The notes beneath the pieces were generated by a model. The model saw nothing but the letters and a program-made list of their open reading frames with translations. It had not been told where the DNA came from and did no database searches. From positions 496,001-560,000 of the forward strand of contig CAWIJK010000002.1 in NCBI GenBank assembly GCA_963836375.1: 64,000 bases of DNA. The letters run 5' to 3'. Source of the stretch: CAWIJK01 sp963836375. Its GTDB lineage: Bacteria; Actinomycetota; Acidimicrobiia; Acidimicrobiales; RAAP-2. Position numbers and translations under genes: made by a program. This document shows positions 8,481 to 16,023 of this stretch, one piece after another (the stretch's first letter is position 1; every line of letters starts with the position of its first letter).

Positions 8481-9281
8481 ATGGACAGCCCCCAGCCCAA
8501 CCAGTCGACCCTCGAGACCCTGCGCACGGTGGAGTTCCGCCTGGGCCTGAAGGGCTACAACGTCGACGAGGTCGATGAGTACCTCGAGAAGGCGGCGGTC
8601 GAGGCCGAGGCTCTCCAAGAGCAGATGCGCCAGATGGGCGAGCGCCTGCGGCAGGCCTCAGAGCGGATCGCTCAGCTCGAGAGCGAGCGCCGGGAGGCGC
8701 CCCCGGCCCAGGCGGCCCCCGACCCGATCGCCGACGAGTCCCTCCAGCGGACTCTGCTGCTGGCCCAGAAGTTCGTCGACCAGACCAAGCGCGACAGCGA
8801 GAAGGAAGCGGCCGAGCTGGTCGGCCAGGCCGAGGACCGGGCGCGTCAGACGATGGCCCAGGCTGAGGAGCGGGCCCGGCAGATCTCGACGGAGGCCGAG
8901 CAGCGGCTGCGTGAGGAGGTCACCCGGCTCGAGGGCATGCGGGGTCAGCTGGCCACCGACGTGGAGAACATGGCCCGTCATCTCGAATCCGAGCGGAACC
9001 GGTTGCGGACCACCCTGAGCGAGGTGCTCAAGTGGGTGGAGGAGAACGTCCAACCGGCGAATTCGCTGATGGCGCTGCGGCCGAGCGGCAACGACTCGCG
9101 TGGGGGCGGGCAGCCCGCCCCCGACCCCGGGCGTCCCGACGCCCCGCGCCCGGCGCCGCGGCCCCAAGGGGCGCCGAACGGCAACCCCCAGCCCCGGGCC
9201 TCGTCGGACGCCGCCGCCCAGGTCCTGGACCTGCGCGGGGCGGCTCCGGGCGCCGGCGCGCCGCCGACGGCCGACGGCTGA
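8481..9281 (+). CDS. divIVA: DivIVA/Wag31, polar growth coiled-coil protein
   Basis: Membrane-curvature-sensing scaffold organising polar growth and septation in actinobacteria. 266 residues. The N-terminal lipid-binding domain shows VEFRLGLKGYNVDEVDEYLEK, then two coiled-coil stretches (about 35-75 and 85-185) rich in Glu, Gln and Arg. LLLAQKFVDQT is the typical join. The last 70 residues are a Pro/Gly/Ala-rich disordered tail. ATG 8481 is fixed by the adjoining -10 element. Confidence 0.95.
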   Translation: MDSPQPNQSTLETLRTVEFRLGLKGYNVDEVDEYLEKAAVEAEALQEQMRQMGERLRQASERIAQLESERREAPPAQAAPDPIADESLQRTLLLAQKFVDQTKRDSEKEAAELVGQAEDRARQTMAQAEERARQISTEAEQRLREEVTRLEGMRGQLATDVENMARHLESERNRLRTTLSEVLKWVEENVQPANSLMALRPSGNDSRGGGQPAPDPGRPDAPRPAPRPQGAPNGNPQPRASSDAAAQVLDLRGAAPGAGAPPTADG

Positions 9282-9331
9282 CGGCCCCCGGCACGTCCGG
9301 TCCCACCGCCGGGGCCGCTGAGCTGGTTGGA

Positions 9332-9360
9332 TTGCCCCACCCGGGGCGGTCCGGTATGGT
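9332..9360 (+). promoter_or_regulatory. Promoter of the DksA/TraR-like gene (TTGCCC, 17 bp, TATGGT)
   Basis: TTGCCC (9332-9337) and TATGGT (9355-9360) are 17 bp apart. The leader would be about 70 nt and ends in a strong AGGAGG (9424-9429) six bases before ATG 9436. TATGGT also precedes dnaE, pyrR and mihF. Confidence 0.5.
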
Positions 9361-9435
9361 CACCGCCTCCTGGTCGCCGCGCCTTCCCGCGCCAGGCGTC
9401 GCCGGTCGGGTCCCCGGCCGGAGAGGAGGACGACG

Positions 9436-10158
9436 ATGACCCCATCCAAGACGGCCCCGGCGTCGAAGCGCAAGGCTGCGCCGGCGACCGGTCGTTCGAC
9501 CAGGTCGTCGGCCACGTCGTCCAGGGCCCCGGCCAAGAAGGTGTCAAAGAAGGCCCCGGCCAAGAAGGCCCCGGCCAAGAAGCTTGTCGCCAAGAAGGCC
9601 CCGGCCAAGAAGGCCCCGGCCAAGAAGGCCCCGGCCAAGAAGCTTGTCGCCAAGAAGGCCCCGGCCAAGAAGGCCCCGGCCAAGAAGGCCCCGGCCAAGA
9701 AGCTTGTCGCCAAGAAGGCCCCGGCCAAGAAGGCTGCCCCGGCCAAGAAAGCCCCGCCCAAGAAGCCCAAGATCGGCCCCTACGCCAAGGACGCCAAGTT
9801 CCTCGACGAGCAGCGGGTCCTGCTGGACGAGGAGCGGGCCATCTACTCCGAGCAGGCGATGAACCTCAAGGCCGAGGCCGACTCCCTGGCCCAAGAACGC
9901 GAGCCCGGTGACGTCCAGTTCGACGAGGAGTCCGGCGAGGGCGGCACGGTCACCGTCGACCGCGAACGCGACCTCGCCCTCTCCGCCCAAGCCCTGCTGG
10001 CCGTCGAAGAGATCGACGACGCCCTGGCCCGGATCGACAAGAAGACCTACGGCGCGTGCGAGCGGTGCCACCAGGCCATCCCGAAACCCCGGCTGAGGGC
10101 CCTGCCCTACGCCCGGCTGTGCGTGGCCTGCAAGAGCGGGGGCTTGTCGCGGCGCTGA
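9436..10158 (+). CDS. DksA/TraR-type zinc-finger regulator with histone-H1-like N-terminal tail
   Basis: The C-terminal half is a DksA/TraR-like RNA-polymerase secondary-channel regulator. A helical region (about 115-200) leads into a zinc finger with Cys208, Cys211, Cys229 and Cys232 (CERC, 17 residues, CVAC). The first 110 residues are a Lys/Ala/Pro tail built from PAKKA units, encoded by a perfect 60-bp tandem repeat, and resemble histone H1 or HupB tails. The tail should bind nucleic acid nonspecifically; that is inference. AGGAGG precedes ATG. lspA follows after 5 bp, so it probably heads an operon with lspA and rluD. Confidence 0.88.
   Translation: MTPSKTAPASKRKAAPATGRSTRSSATSSRAPAKKVSKKAPAKKAPAKKLVAKKAPAKKAPAKKAPAKKLVAKKAPAKKAPAKKAPAKKLVAKKAPAKKAAPAKKAPPKKPKIGPYAKDAKFLDEQRVLLDEERAIYSEQAMNLKAEADSLAQEREPGDVQFDEESGEGGTVTVDRERDLALSAQALLAVEEIDDALARIDKKTYGACERCHQAIPKPRLRALPYARLCVACKSGGLSRR
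9547..9734 (+). repeat. 60-bp perfect tandem repeat, 3.1 copies, coding
   Basis: Bases 9601-9660 and 9661-9720 are identical, and the identity at period 60 extends from 9547 to 9734. Each unit encodes three PAKKA-type pentads plus one LVAKK step, and has a 15-bp sub-period. The copy number is likely unstable. Confidence 0.95.
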
Positions 10159-10163
10159 CCCCG

Positions 10164-10724
10164 GTGCCCGGAGGTGGCGACGTCCCGGGCGGTGCCGGGG
10201 CGACCGGGGGGGAGCCGGTCGGGACCGGGGCCGAGCCGGTCCGCCGCCTGCGGCGGCTGGCGACGGCCCTCGGGGTGGCCGCCGTGGTGGTGGCGGCCGA
10301 CCAGGTGACCAAGAGCCTCGCCGTCTCTCACCTCACCCGGGCGGTCCACCTGCTGGGCCCGTTCGGCCTCTCCCTCGGTTACAACTCGGGCACGGCGTTC
10401 AGCCTGTTCACCGGGTCGGCCGCGGTCATCGTCCCGATCGCCGTGGTGCTGGTCGCCGCCCTGGTCTGGTTGGCTTGGCGGTCGGCCAGCACCGGGCTGG
10501 CGATTGCCCTCGGCCTGGTGCTGGGCGGGGCCCTGGGCAACCTGGCCGACCGGGCCCTGCGGGGTCACCACGGCGAGGTGGTCGACTTCGTGACCTTCCC
10601 GCACTGGCCCACCTTCAATGTGGCCGACGCCTGCATCACCGTCGGGGTCGTCCTGGCGGCCGTCTTCTACTGGCGGGGCGCGCCGGGCGGGCCCGACCAG
10701 ACCGGACCGGAGGGGACCCGGTGA
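10164..10724 (+). CDS. lspA: LspA, lipoprotein signal peptidase II
   Basis: Membrane aspartyl protease that removes signal peptides from prolipoproteins. 186 residues from GTG 10164. The N-terminal 40 residues are Gly/Pro-rich. Four hydrophobic segments follow, with ADQVTKSLA after the first, GYNSGTAFSL, GNLADRALRGHHGEVVDFV with one catalytic Asp, and FNVADACITVGV with the second. The stop overlaps rluD by 4 bp (GTGA). Confidence 0.95.
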   Translation: MPGGGDVPGGAGATGGEPVGTGAEPVRRLRRLATALGVAAVVVAADQVTKSLAVSHLTRAVHLLGPFGLSLGYNSGTAFSLFTGSAAVIVPIAVVLVAALVWLAWRSASTGLAIALGLVLGGALGNLADRALRGHHGEVVDFVTFPHWPTFNVADACITVGVVLAAVFYWRGAPGGPDQTGPEGTR

Positions 10725-11710
10725 ACCCCGGGGGCCCCGGGCCGGTGGTGGTCAGCGTCCCGGCCCTACTCGATGGGGTCCGGCTCGACCGGGCGGTGTC
10801 GATGCTCACCGGTGTCTCGCGGTCCCGAGCGGCTGAGCTGGTGGCCTCAGGAGCCGTCCGGGTGGGGGGCGCGCCGGCCACCGGGCGCAGCCAGGAGCTC
10901 ACCCAAGGGATGGTGCTCGAGATCGCCCTACCCGAGCCAGAACAGCCCGGGGCCGGGGCCGACCCGACCGTGGCGTTCGGCGTGGTGCACGACGACGCCG
11001 AGGTCATCGTGGTCGACAAGGCCCCCGGCCTGGTGGTCCACCCGGGTGCCGGGCACCGGGAGGGGACCTTGGTGTCGGGGCTCCTGGCCCGCTACCCCGA
11101 CCTGGCCGAGCTGGCCGGCGCCGGGGTCTGCGACCCCGACCGCCCCGGCATCGTCCAGCGCCTCGACCGGGGCACGTCGGGCCTGCTGGTGGTGGCCCGG
11201 ACCGAGCGGGCCTACCGGTCCCTCACCGCTCAGCTGGCCGCCCGCACCGTCGAGCGGCGTTACCAGGCCCTGGTGACCGGGTCGGTGGCCGAGGACCGCG
11301 GCGTGGTCGAAGCCCCGATCGGGCGCTCGGCTCGGACCCCGACCAAGATGGCCGTCTCGGCCGGTGGGCGCCCGGCCACGACCGCCTACCGGGTGCTCGG
11401 GCGCTACCACGAACCTCTCGAGGCCACCCTCCTCGAGCTCGCCCTCGAGACCGGTCGGACCCACCAGATCCGGGTCCACCTGGCGGCCATCGGCCACCCG
11501 GTGGTCGGCGACGACCGGTACGGGGCCCCGGGCCCCGGCGGGCGCCGGGCCCGGGTGGGCGGCGCGTTGGTGGCACCGGGGCGGCTGTTCTTGCATGCCG
11601 CCCGCCTGGGCTTCGAGCACCCGGGCAGCGCAGAACGGGTCGCCTGGACCTCGGCGCTTCCCGACGACCTGGCCTCGGTGCTCGGGGAGGGTCGGCCCCG
11701 GCCCCGGTGA
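10721..11710 (+). CDS. rluD: RluD-family 23S rRNA pseudouridine synthase
   Basis: Pseudouridine synthase of the RluA/RluD family. 329 residues. An S4 RNA-binding domain (about 15-75, RLDRAVSMLTGVSRSRAAEL) precedes the catalytic domain, which holds VDKAPGLVVHPG, IVQRLDRGTSGLLVVA with the catalytic Asp, and TGRTHQIRVHLA. GTG 10721 overlaps the lspA stop. The exact target uridines cannot be read from sequence; RluD is the usual occupant beside lspA. Confidence 0.93.
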   Translation: MNPGGPGPVVVSVPALLDGVRLDRAVSMLTGVSRSRAAELVASGAVRVGGAPATGRSQELTQGMVLEIALPEPEQPGAGADPTVAFGVVHDDAEVIVVDKAPGLVVHPGAGHREGTLVSGLLARYPDLAELAGAGVCDPDRPGIVQRLDRGTSGLLVVARTERAYRSLTAQLAARTVERRYQALVTGSVAEDRGVVEAPIGRSARTPTKMAVSAGGRPATTAYRVLGRYHEPLEATLLELALETGRTHQIRVHLAAIGHPVVGDDRYGAPGPGGRRARVGGALVAPGRLFLHAARLGFEHPGSAERVAWTSALPDDLASVLGEGRPRPR

Positions 11711-11717
11711 GCCTCGG

Positions 11718-12560
11718 TCAGGCGGCCTCGTGGGCGCCCACGACATCGCCGTCGGCCGAGAGGGCGGCCAGGCCCTCCTCTTCGGCCCGGCGCACCCGGC
11801 GCACCCCGACCCCCAGTCGCTCGGCGGTGGCCTGCAGCGAGGCCGGCGAGTCGCCGTCGAAGCCGAAGCGCAGGCGCAGCACGTCGCGCTGGATGTCGGG
11901 CAACCGGTCCACGGCGCCGCGCACCCGCTCGAGCGCCATCGACTGGTCGACCTCGGCCGGCCAGTCCTCGCCGTCGGGGGCCACCAGGTCGCCCAGGGTG
12001 GTGGTCGAGTCGGCGGCCGCCGGCTGGTCCAGACTGGCCGCCACCCGGGCCACGCTCTCGAGGGACTCCCGCTCGGCCAGGGTCATGCCGGTGGCCTCGG
12101 TGAGCTCCTCGTCGGTCGGGGGCCGCCCGAGCTGGCCGGCCAGCTCCGCCGTGACCGCGTCGAGCCGCTGGAGGCGCTCGCCCACCTCGAGGGGGATCCG
12201 GATGGTCCGACCGTGCTGCTGGACGGCCCGCTGCAGGGCCTGGCGGATCCACCACGTGGCGTAGGTGGAGAACCGAAAGCCCCGCTCCCAGTCGAACTTC
12301 TCGACCGCCCGCAAGAGCCCGAAGGTGCCCTCTTGGACCAGGTCGGCCATGTCGACCCCGCGGTCTTGGTACCGGCGGGCCCAGTGGACGACCAGGCGCA
12401 GGTTGGCCGCCACCATCTGCTTGCGGGCCTCCTCGTCGCCGGCTGTCACCCGCTTGGCCAGTGCCACCTGCTCGCTGTGGTCGGGCATCGGGTAATGGTC
12501 GAGGTCCCGGAGCAAGAGGCCCAGGCTGTCCGTCGTCCCACCGCTCGTCTTCGTGGCCAT
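11718..12560 (-). CDS. Sigma-70 family RNA polymerase sigma factor (group 2-like)
   Basis: RNA polymerase sigma subunit resembling primary and group 2 factors but only 280 residues, with no region 1.1. Region 1.2 is at about 12-40 and region 2 at about 45-115 (NLRLVVHWARRYQDRGVDMADLVQEG, then FSTYATWWIRQAL, the -10-recognising helix). Region 3 is at about 120-190 and region 4 at about 200-265, with LPDIQRDVLRLRFG. The final helix-turn-helix is less canonical than in RpoD. It converges on rluD with 7 bp between stops. What it controls is not visible; no clear promoter was found. Confidence 0.9.
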   Translation of the reverse strand: MATKTSGGTTDSLGLLLRDLDHYPMPDHSEQVALAKRVTAGDEEARKQMVAANLRLVVHWARRYQDRGVDMADLVQEGTFGLLRAVEKFDWERGFRFSTYATWWIRQALQRAVQQHGRTIRIPLEVGERLQRLDAVTAELAGQLGRPPTDEELTEATGMTLAERESLESVARVAASLDQPAAADSTTTLGDLVAPDGEDWPAEVDQSMALERVRGAVDRLPDIQRDVLRLRFGFDGDSPASLQATAERLGVGVRRVRRAEEEGLAALSADGDVVGAHEAA

Positions 12561-12701
12561 AGATGTCCCATCACTCAGCTGTTCTCCCCACCCGGGGGAG
12601 GGTCTTTACCCAGTCGTACGTCTCTAACGCCGGACCGGATGGCTGCATTCCGCCCGGCGCCCGAATTGCGGAGGTCGCGTGCGGGTGTTGAGGTTGGGTG
12701 G

Positions 12702-13292
12702 ATGGAGGTGGACCGCCAGCCGCAGGTGTTCGTGGTCAGGCACGGCCAGACCGAGTGGAGCCGCACCGGCCGCCACACCGGCCGGACGGACCTGGCCCTC
12801 GAGCCCGACGGGGAGGCCCAGGCGGCCGCCGTCGGGCGGGCCCTGGCGGGACGCTCCTTCGCCCTCGTGCTGACGAGCCCGCTGACCCGGGCCGCCCAGA
12901 CCGCCCGGCTGGCCGGCTTCGGGGACCGAGTCGAGGTGTGCGCCGACCTGGTCGAGTGGGACTACGGGGACTACGAGGGTCGGACCACGGCCGAAATCTG
13001 CGCACAGGCTCCCGACTGGTCGCTGTGGAGTGCCGGGGTCCCCACCGGCGAGACCGCGGCCGAGGTCGGCCGTCGGGCCGACCGGGTGATCGAGCGGGCC
13101 CTCGGGGCGCCCGGGGACTGCCTGTGCTTCGCCCACGGGCACCTGCTCCGGGTCCTGGCCGCCCGCTGGGTCGGCCTGCCGCCGATCGGGGGCCGTCTGT
13201 TCGGGCTGGAGCCCGGGACGGTGGGCGTCCTCGGCTGGGAGCGCGAGGTGCGGGTTATCGACCGTTGGAACGAGCGGCCACCGGCCGGGTGA
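12702..13292 (+). CDS. Histidine phosphatase (phosphoglycerate-mutase-like) family protein
   Basis: Branch-1 histidine phosphatase, 196 residues. FVVRHGQTEWSRTGRHTG carries the phospho-accepting His (about residue 13) and the RHG motif. LTSPLTRAAQTA, EWDYGDYEG and the late FAHGHLLRVLAARW with the second His complete the site. The substrate is unknown; relatives act on sugar phosphates, phosphoserine or alpha-ribazole phosphate. ATG 12702 is the only start close to the fold boundary. Its 3' end overlaps the convergent Rrf2 gene by 38 bp. Confidence 0.9.
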   Translation: MEVDRQPQVFVVRHGQTEWSRTGRHTGRTDLALEPDGEAQAAAVGRALAGRSFALVLTSPLTRAAQTARLAGFGDRVEVCADLVEWDYGDYEGRTTAEICAQAPDWSLWSAGVPTGETAAEVGRRADRVIERALGAPGDCLCFAHGHLLRVLAARWVGLPPIGGRLFGLEPGTVGVLGWEREVRVIDRWNERPPAG

Positions 13293-13749
13293 CCGCCGGC
13301 GCCCGGCCGGTGGCTGGCGGTCCGGCCGCACCGCCCCGGCTGCGAGTCACCATGTCGGCCAGGGTGAACGAGGAGAGGTACTCGCGGATGGTGTCGCCGA
13401 CGTCGGCCCAGACGGCGAGCAGCACGCACTGACCCTCGTGGTCGCAGGCCCCGTCGGCGTGGGGCGGCCCGAAGTCCCCGGCCACGATGGGCCCGTCCAC
13501 GGCGGCGACGATCTGGGCGAGGGTGATCTCCTCGGGGGGGCGGGCGAGCACGTAGCCGCCACCGACGCCGCGCTTGGAGCGGACCAGACCGGCACCTTTG
13601 AGGGCGAGGAGGATCTGCTCGAGGTAGGGCTGGGGCAGGCCGGTCCGCTCGGCGATGTCCCGAACCGAGGTCGGGACCGTGTCGGCCCCCCGCAGGGCGA
13701 GGGACAGGAGGGCGCGGCTGGCGTAGTCGCCCCGGGTCGAGACCTTCAC
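13255..13749 (-). CDS. Rrf2-family transcriptional regulator
   Basis: Winged-helix DNA-binding regulator, 164 residues. MKVSTRGDYASRAL-type start, recognition region TSVRDIAERTGLPQPYLEQIL, wing KRGVGGGYVLARP, then CDHEGQC. Only two Cys lie in the usual Fe-S loop, against three in IscR and NsrR, so cluster ligation would need another residue, as in RsrR. GTG 13749 is preferred over TTG 13758 because a TAGCAT -10 ends 8 nt before it and would overlap the TTG. Divergent from the phosphodiesterase-like gene. Confidence 0.9.
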   Translation of the reverse strand: MKVSTRGDYASRALLSLALRGADTVPTSVRDIAERTGLPQPYLEQILLALKGAGLVRSKRGVGGGYVLARPPEEITLAQIVAAVDGPIVAGDFGPPHADGACDHEGQCVLLAVWADVGDTIREYLSSFTLADMVTRSRGGAAGPPATGRAPAVTRPVAARSNGR

Positions 13750-13757
13750 GCGACCCA

Positions 13758-13763
13758 ATGCTA
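13758..13763 (-). promoter_or_regulatory. Rrf2 gene -10 (TAGCAT), leaderless layout
   Basis: On the minus strand TAGCAT ends 8 nt before GTG 13749. It overlaps the alternative TTG start, which decides the start codon. Confidence 0.55.
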
Positions 13764-13805
13764 CTTCGGGCCCGGCCGGTCCTGCGGTCCCGACCGGCGG
13801 CGCCC

Positions 13806-13811
13806 TACTGT
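13806..13811 (+). promoter_or_regulatory. -10 (TACTGT) of the phosphodiesterase-like gene, leaderless layout
   Basis: TACTGT ends 6 nt before ATG 13818. With the opposed TAGCAT at 13758-13763 it forms a 68-bp divergent control region. Confidence 0.5.
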
Positions 13812-13817
13812 GGACCG

Positions 13818-14939
13818 ATGGCGTCGGACCCCGTGGTGCCCGAGTTCGACGGGCCCTGTCTCACCAACCTGGTCCCCACCCTGTTGGCCCAGGCCACCGG
13901 TTCGCCGGCCCCGATGCCGCCCTGGCTCCCCGAGCCGGTGGCCCGGGCCCGCCAGGTCGTCCTGTTGGTGCTCGACGGCCTCGGAGCCGAGCAGCTGGCC
14001 ACCCGCAGGGTGGTGGCGCCCACCCTGGCGGCGGCGAGCGCGAGCACCCTCACCTCGGTCGCACCCAGCACCACGGTTGCCGCCCTGACCAGCCTGACCA
14101 CCGGGCTCCCGCCGGCCGTGCACGGCGTCGTCGGGTACCGGGTGCACGTCGACGGTGACATCCTCAACGTCTTGACCTGGCGGCTCGGCGGCGAGGACGC
14201 CCGCCAGGCGGTGCTCCCCCGCACGTTCCAGCGGTTCCCCGCCTTCCCCGGTCTGCGGGCGGTCCCGGTGGTCTCGCGCTCGGACTATGGGCCGACCGGG
14301 TTCACCGCCGCCCACCTGGGCGATGCCGACCTCCACGGCTGGCACACCGCCTCGGGACTGGTGGTGGAGGTCGGCCGGCTGGTCGATGCCGGGAGTCCCT
14401 TCGTCTACGCCTACTACGACGGCATCGACAAGGTGGCCCACGCCACCGGCTTGGGTGAGCACTACGACGCCGAGTTGGCTGCGGCCGACCGGTTGGTCGC
14501 CGACCTGCTGGAGCGGTTGGCCCCCGGCGCCGTGCTCGTGGTCACGGCCGACCACGGCCAGGTGGAGGTCGGCGCCAACGTCGAGGTGCTCGGCGGCGAC
14601 GTGATGGACGGCGTGACCCTCTTGTCGGGGGAGGGCCGCTTCCGGTGGCTCCACACCCGGCCCGGGGCCGCCGACGACGTGGCGGCGGCGGCCCGGGGAG
14701 CCTTCGGACATCTGGCCTGGGTCCGCACCGCCGAGGAGATGGTCGAAGACGGCTGGCTCGGTGGCGAGCCGGTCCCGGCCGTGGCCGACCGCCTGGGCGA
14801 TGTGGCCCTGGTCCCGTTCGAGCCGACCGCCTTCCTCGACCCCGCCGACATCGGGGAGCTGCGGCTGGTGGCCCGGCACGGATCGCTCACGGCGGCCGAG
14901 ATGTACGTGCCGGTGCTCGCCTGGGAGCCCGCCGGCTAG
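13818..14939 (+). CDS. Alkaline-phosphatase-superfamily (nucleotide pyrophosphatase/phosphodiesterase-like) protein
   Basis: 373 residues with the metal-site pattern of the type I phosphodiesterase/nucleotide pyrophosphatase family. VVLLVLDGLGAEQL supplies the first Asp (about 51). SVAPSTTVAALTSLTTG supplies the nucleophilic Thr. YYDGIDKVAHATG and VVTADHGQVEVG supply the remaining Asp/His ligands. No signal peptide is visible, so it appears cytoplasmic. The substrate is unknown. ATG 13818 is fixed by its -10. Confidence 0.88.
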   Translation: MASDPVVPEFDGPCLTNLVPTLLAQATGSPAPMPPWLPEPVARARQVVLLVLDGLGAEQLATRRVVAPTLAAASASTLTSVAPSTTVAALTSLTTGLPPAVHGVVGYRVHVDGDILNVLTWRLGGEDARQAVLPRTFQRFPAFPGLRAVPVVSRSDYGPTGFTAAHLGDADLHGWHTASGLVVEVGRLVDAGSPFVYAYYDGIDKVAHATGLGEHYDAELAAADRLVADLLERLAPGAVLVVTADHGQVEVGANVEVLGGDVMDGVTLLSGEGRFRWLHTRPGAADDVAAAARGAFGHLAWVRTAEEMVEDGWLGGEPVPAVADRLGDVALVPFEPTAFLDPADIGELRLVARHGSLTAAEMYVPVLAWEPAG

Positions 14940-14981
14940 GAGTGGGGGACCGATCCCCGGGGGTACCCGCCCCGAGGCCGG

Positions 14982-14987
14982 TAGCAT
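14982..14987 (+). promoter_or_regulatory. bpa -10 (TAGCAT), leaderless layout
   Basis: TAGCAT ends 9 nt before ATG 14997. The identical hexamer precedes the Rrf2 and DUF255 genes. Confidence 0.5.
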
Positions 14988-14996
14988 CGCGGACCT

Positions 14997-15554
14997 ATGG
15001 TCTCAACCGACAGCCCCGACGAGCGGGACAGCGCGCCGTCGGCCCCGGCGCCCGCCGCGGTGGCCCCCGACGAGGTGCTGCCGGCGGGGCTCGCCGCCGA
15101 CGGGAGCACGGCCGACGACCAGGGACAGCCCTCCGACGGGGGAGGCGGGGGCCTGGAGTTGATCGAGCAGCCGGGCAAGGTCATGCGCATCGGCTCGATG
15201 GTCAAGCAATTGCTCGACGAAGTGCGCAACGCGCCGCTCGACGAGGCGGGGAGGGTCAGGCTGCGCGAGATCTACGAGCAGTCGGTCCGCGAGTTGGCGT
15301 CGGGGCTGTCGCCCGACCTGGTCGCCGAGCTCGAGCGGATGGCGCCCCCGTTCCCCGACGGCGAGGTGCCCTCCGAGGCCGAGTTGCGGGTGGCCCAGGC
15401 CCAGTTGGTGGGTTGGCTCGAGGGGCTCTTCCACGGCATCCAGGCCACGCTGATGGCCCAGCAGATGGCGGCCCGGGCCCAGCTCGACGAGATGCGCCAA
15501 CGCGGCCTGCCCCGGGGGGACGCCACACCCGAGCGCCCTGGGGCCTATCTGTAG
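14997..15554 (+). CDS. bpa: Bpa/PafE, ATP-independent bacterial proteasome activator
   Basis: Ring-forming activator that opens the 20S proteasome gate in actinobacteria without ATP. 185 residues. A disordered acidic N-terminal 50 residues precedes a helical core with KVMRIGSMVKQLLDEVRNAPLDEAGR, ELERMAPPF and GWLEGLFHGIQATLMAQQMAARAQL. The protein ends in GAYL, matching the Tyr-containing C-terminal motif that docks into the proteasome (GQYL in M. tuberculosis). It implies a proteasome/Pup system elsewhere in the genome. Confidence 0.92.
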   Translation: MVSTDSPDERDSAPSAPAPAAVAPDEVLPAGLAADGSTADDQGQPSDGGGGGLELIEQPGKVMRIGSMVKQLLDEVRNAPLDEAGRVRLREIYEQSVRELASGLSPDLVAELERMAPPFPDGEVPSEAELRVAQAQLVGWLEGLFHGIQATLMAQQMAARAQLDEMRQRGLPRGDATPERPGAYL

Positions 15555-15561
15555 GCCATCG

Positions 15562-15948
15562 GTGGTGACGGTGGACTGGGTTGCGTGGACCGCCCGTGCG
15601 GCGCGCGCCCTCGACCTGACCGCGGGGGCCTCTCTCGAGGACTGGGTCGGTCTCTTTGCCGCCGGTGGCACCTACGAGGACCCGGTGAACCCGTGCACGA
15701 CCGATGTCGGCTCGATCCACCTGCTCACCAAAGCGACGCTCCCGGACTGGCGTTCGACCATTCTGTCGGTGACCGGCGACTCGACGACGGGGGCCTTTGA
15801 ATGGGTGGGTGAGGCGACGGTCGGGCACCGCCGGGTCCGCATGACCGGTTGCACGATCGTCGAGGTCGACGACGCCGGTCTGGCGACCCGGTGGCGGGAC
15901 TACTTCGACATGAAGGACTTCGAGGCACAGCTCCGATCCGGGGGGTGA
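15562..15948 (+). CDS. NTF2-like / SnoaL-like protein
   Basis: 128 residues with the pattern of a small NTF2-like cone fold: an N-terminal helix pair (DWVGLFAAGGTYEDPV), then alternating strands ending RWRDYFDMKDFEAQL. FAAGGTYEDPVN resembles the pocket-entry segment of SnoaL/limonene-epoxide-hydrolase relatives. No ligand can be assigned. GTG 15562 lies 7 bp after the bpa stop, so the two are probably cotranscribed. Confidence 0.75.
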   Translation: MVTVDWVAWTARAARALDLTAGASLEDWVGLFAAGGTYEDPVNPCTTDVGSIHLLTKATLPDWRSTILSVTGDSTTGAFEWVGEATVGHRRVRMTGCTIVEVDDAGLATRWRDYFDMKDFEAQLRSGG

Positions 15949-15988
15949 CGGCCGAACCGGGGTCCGGACCAGCCAGGGACCGTTCTCC

Positions 15989-15994
15989 TAGAGT
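15989..15994 (+). promoter_or_regulatory. -10 (TAGAGT) of the RDD gene
   Basis: TAGAGT lies 29 nt before ATG 16024. The ribosome site GAAGGAG (16012-16018) lies between, so this transcript has a short conventional leader. Confidence 0.45.
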
Positions 15995-16023
15995 GGTCGT
16001 CGGGACGACACGAAGGAGCGGGC

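Noticed and set aside
9547..9734. Regular repeats that might be read as a CRISPR array
   Set aside because: Repeats are directly adjacent with no variable spacers and lie in frame inside a Lys/Ala/Pro-rich coding region. The 16213-16424 repeats are rejected for the same reason.
11364..13292. A 642-codon plus-strand frame that would fuse extra sequence to the histidine phosphatase
   Set aside because: The first 445 codons are antisense to rluD's partner sigma factor and lack protein-like composition. The phosphatase begins at ATG 12702.
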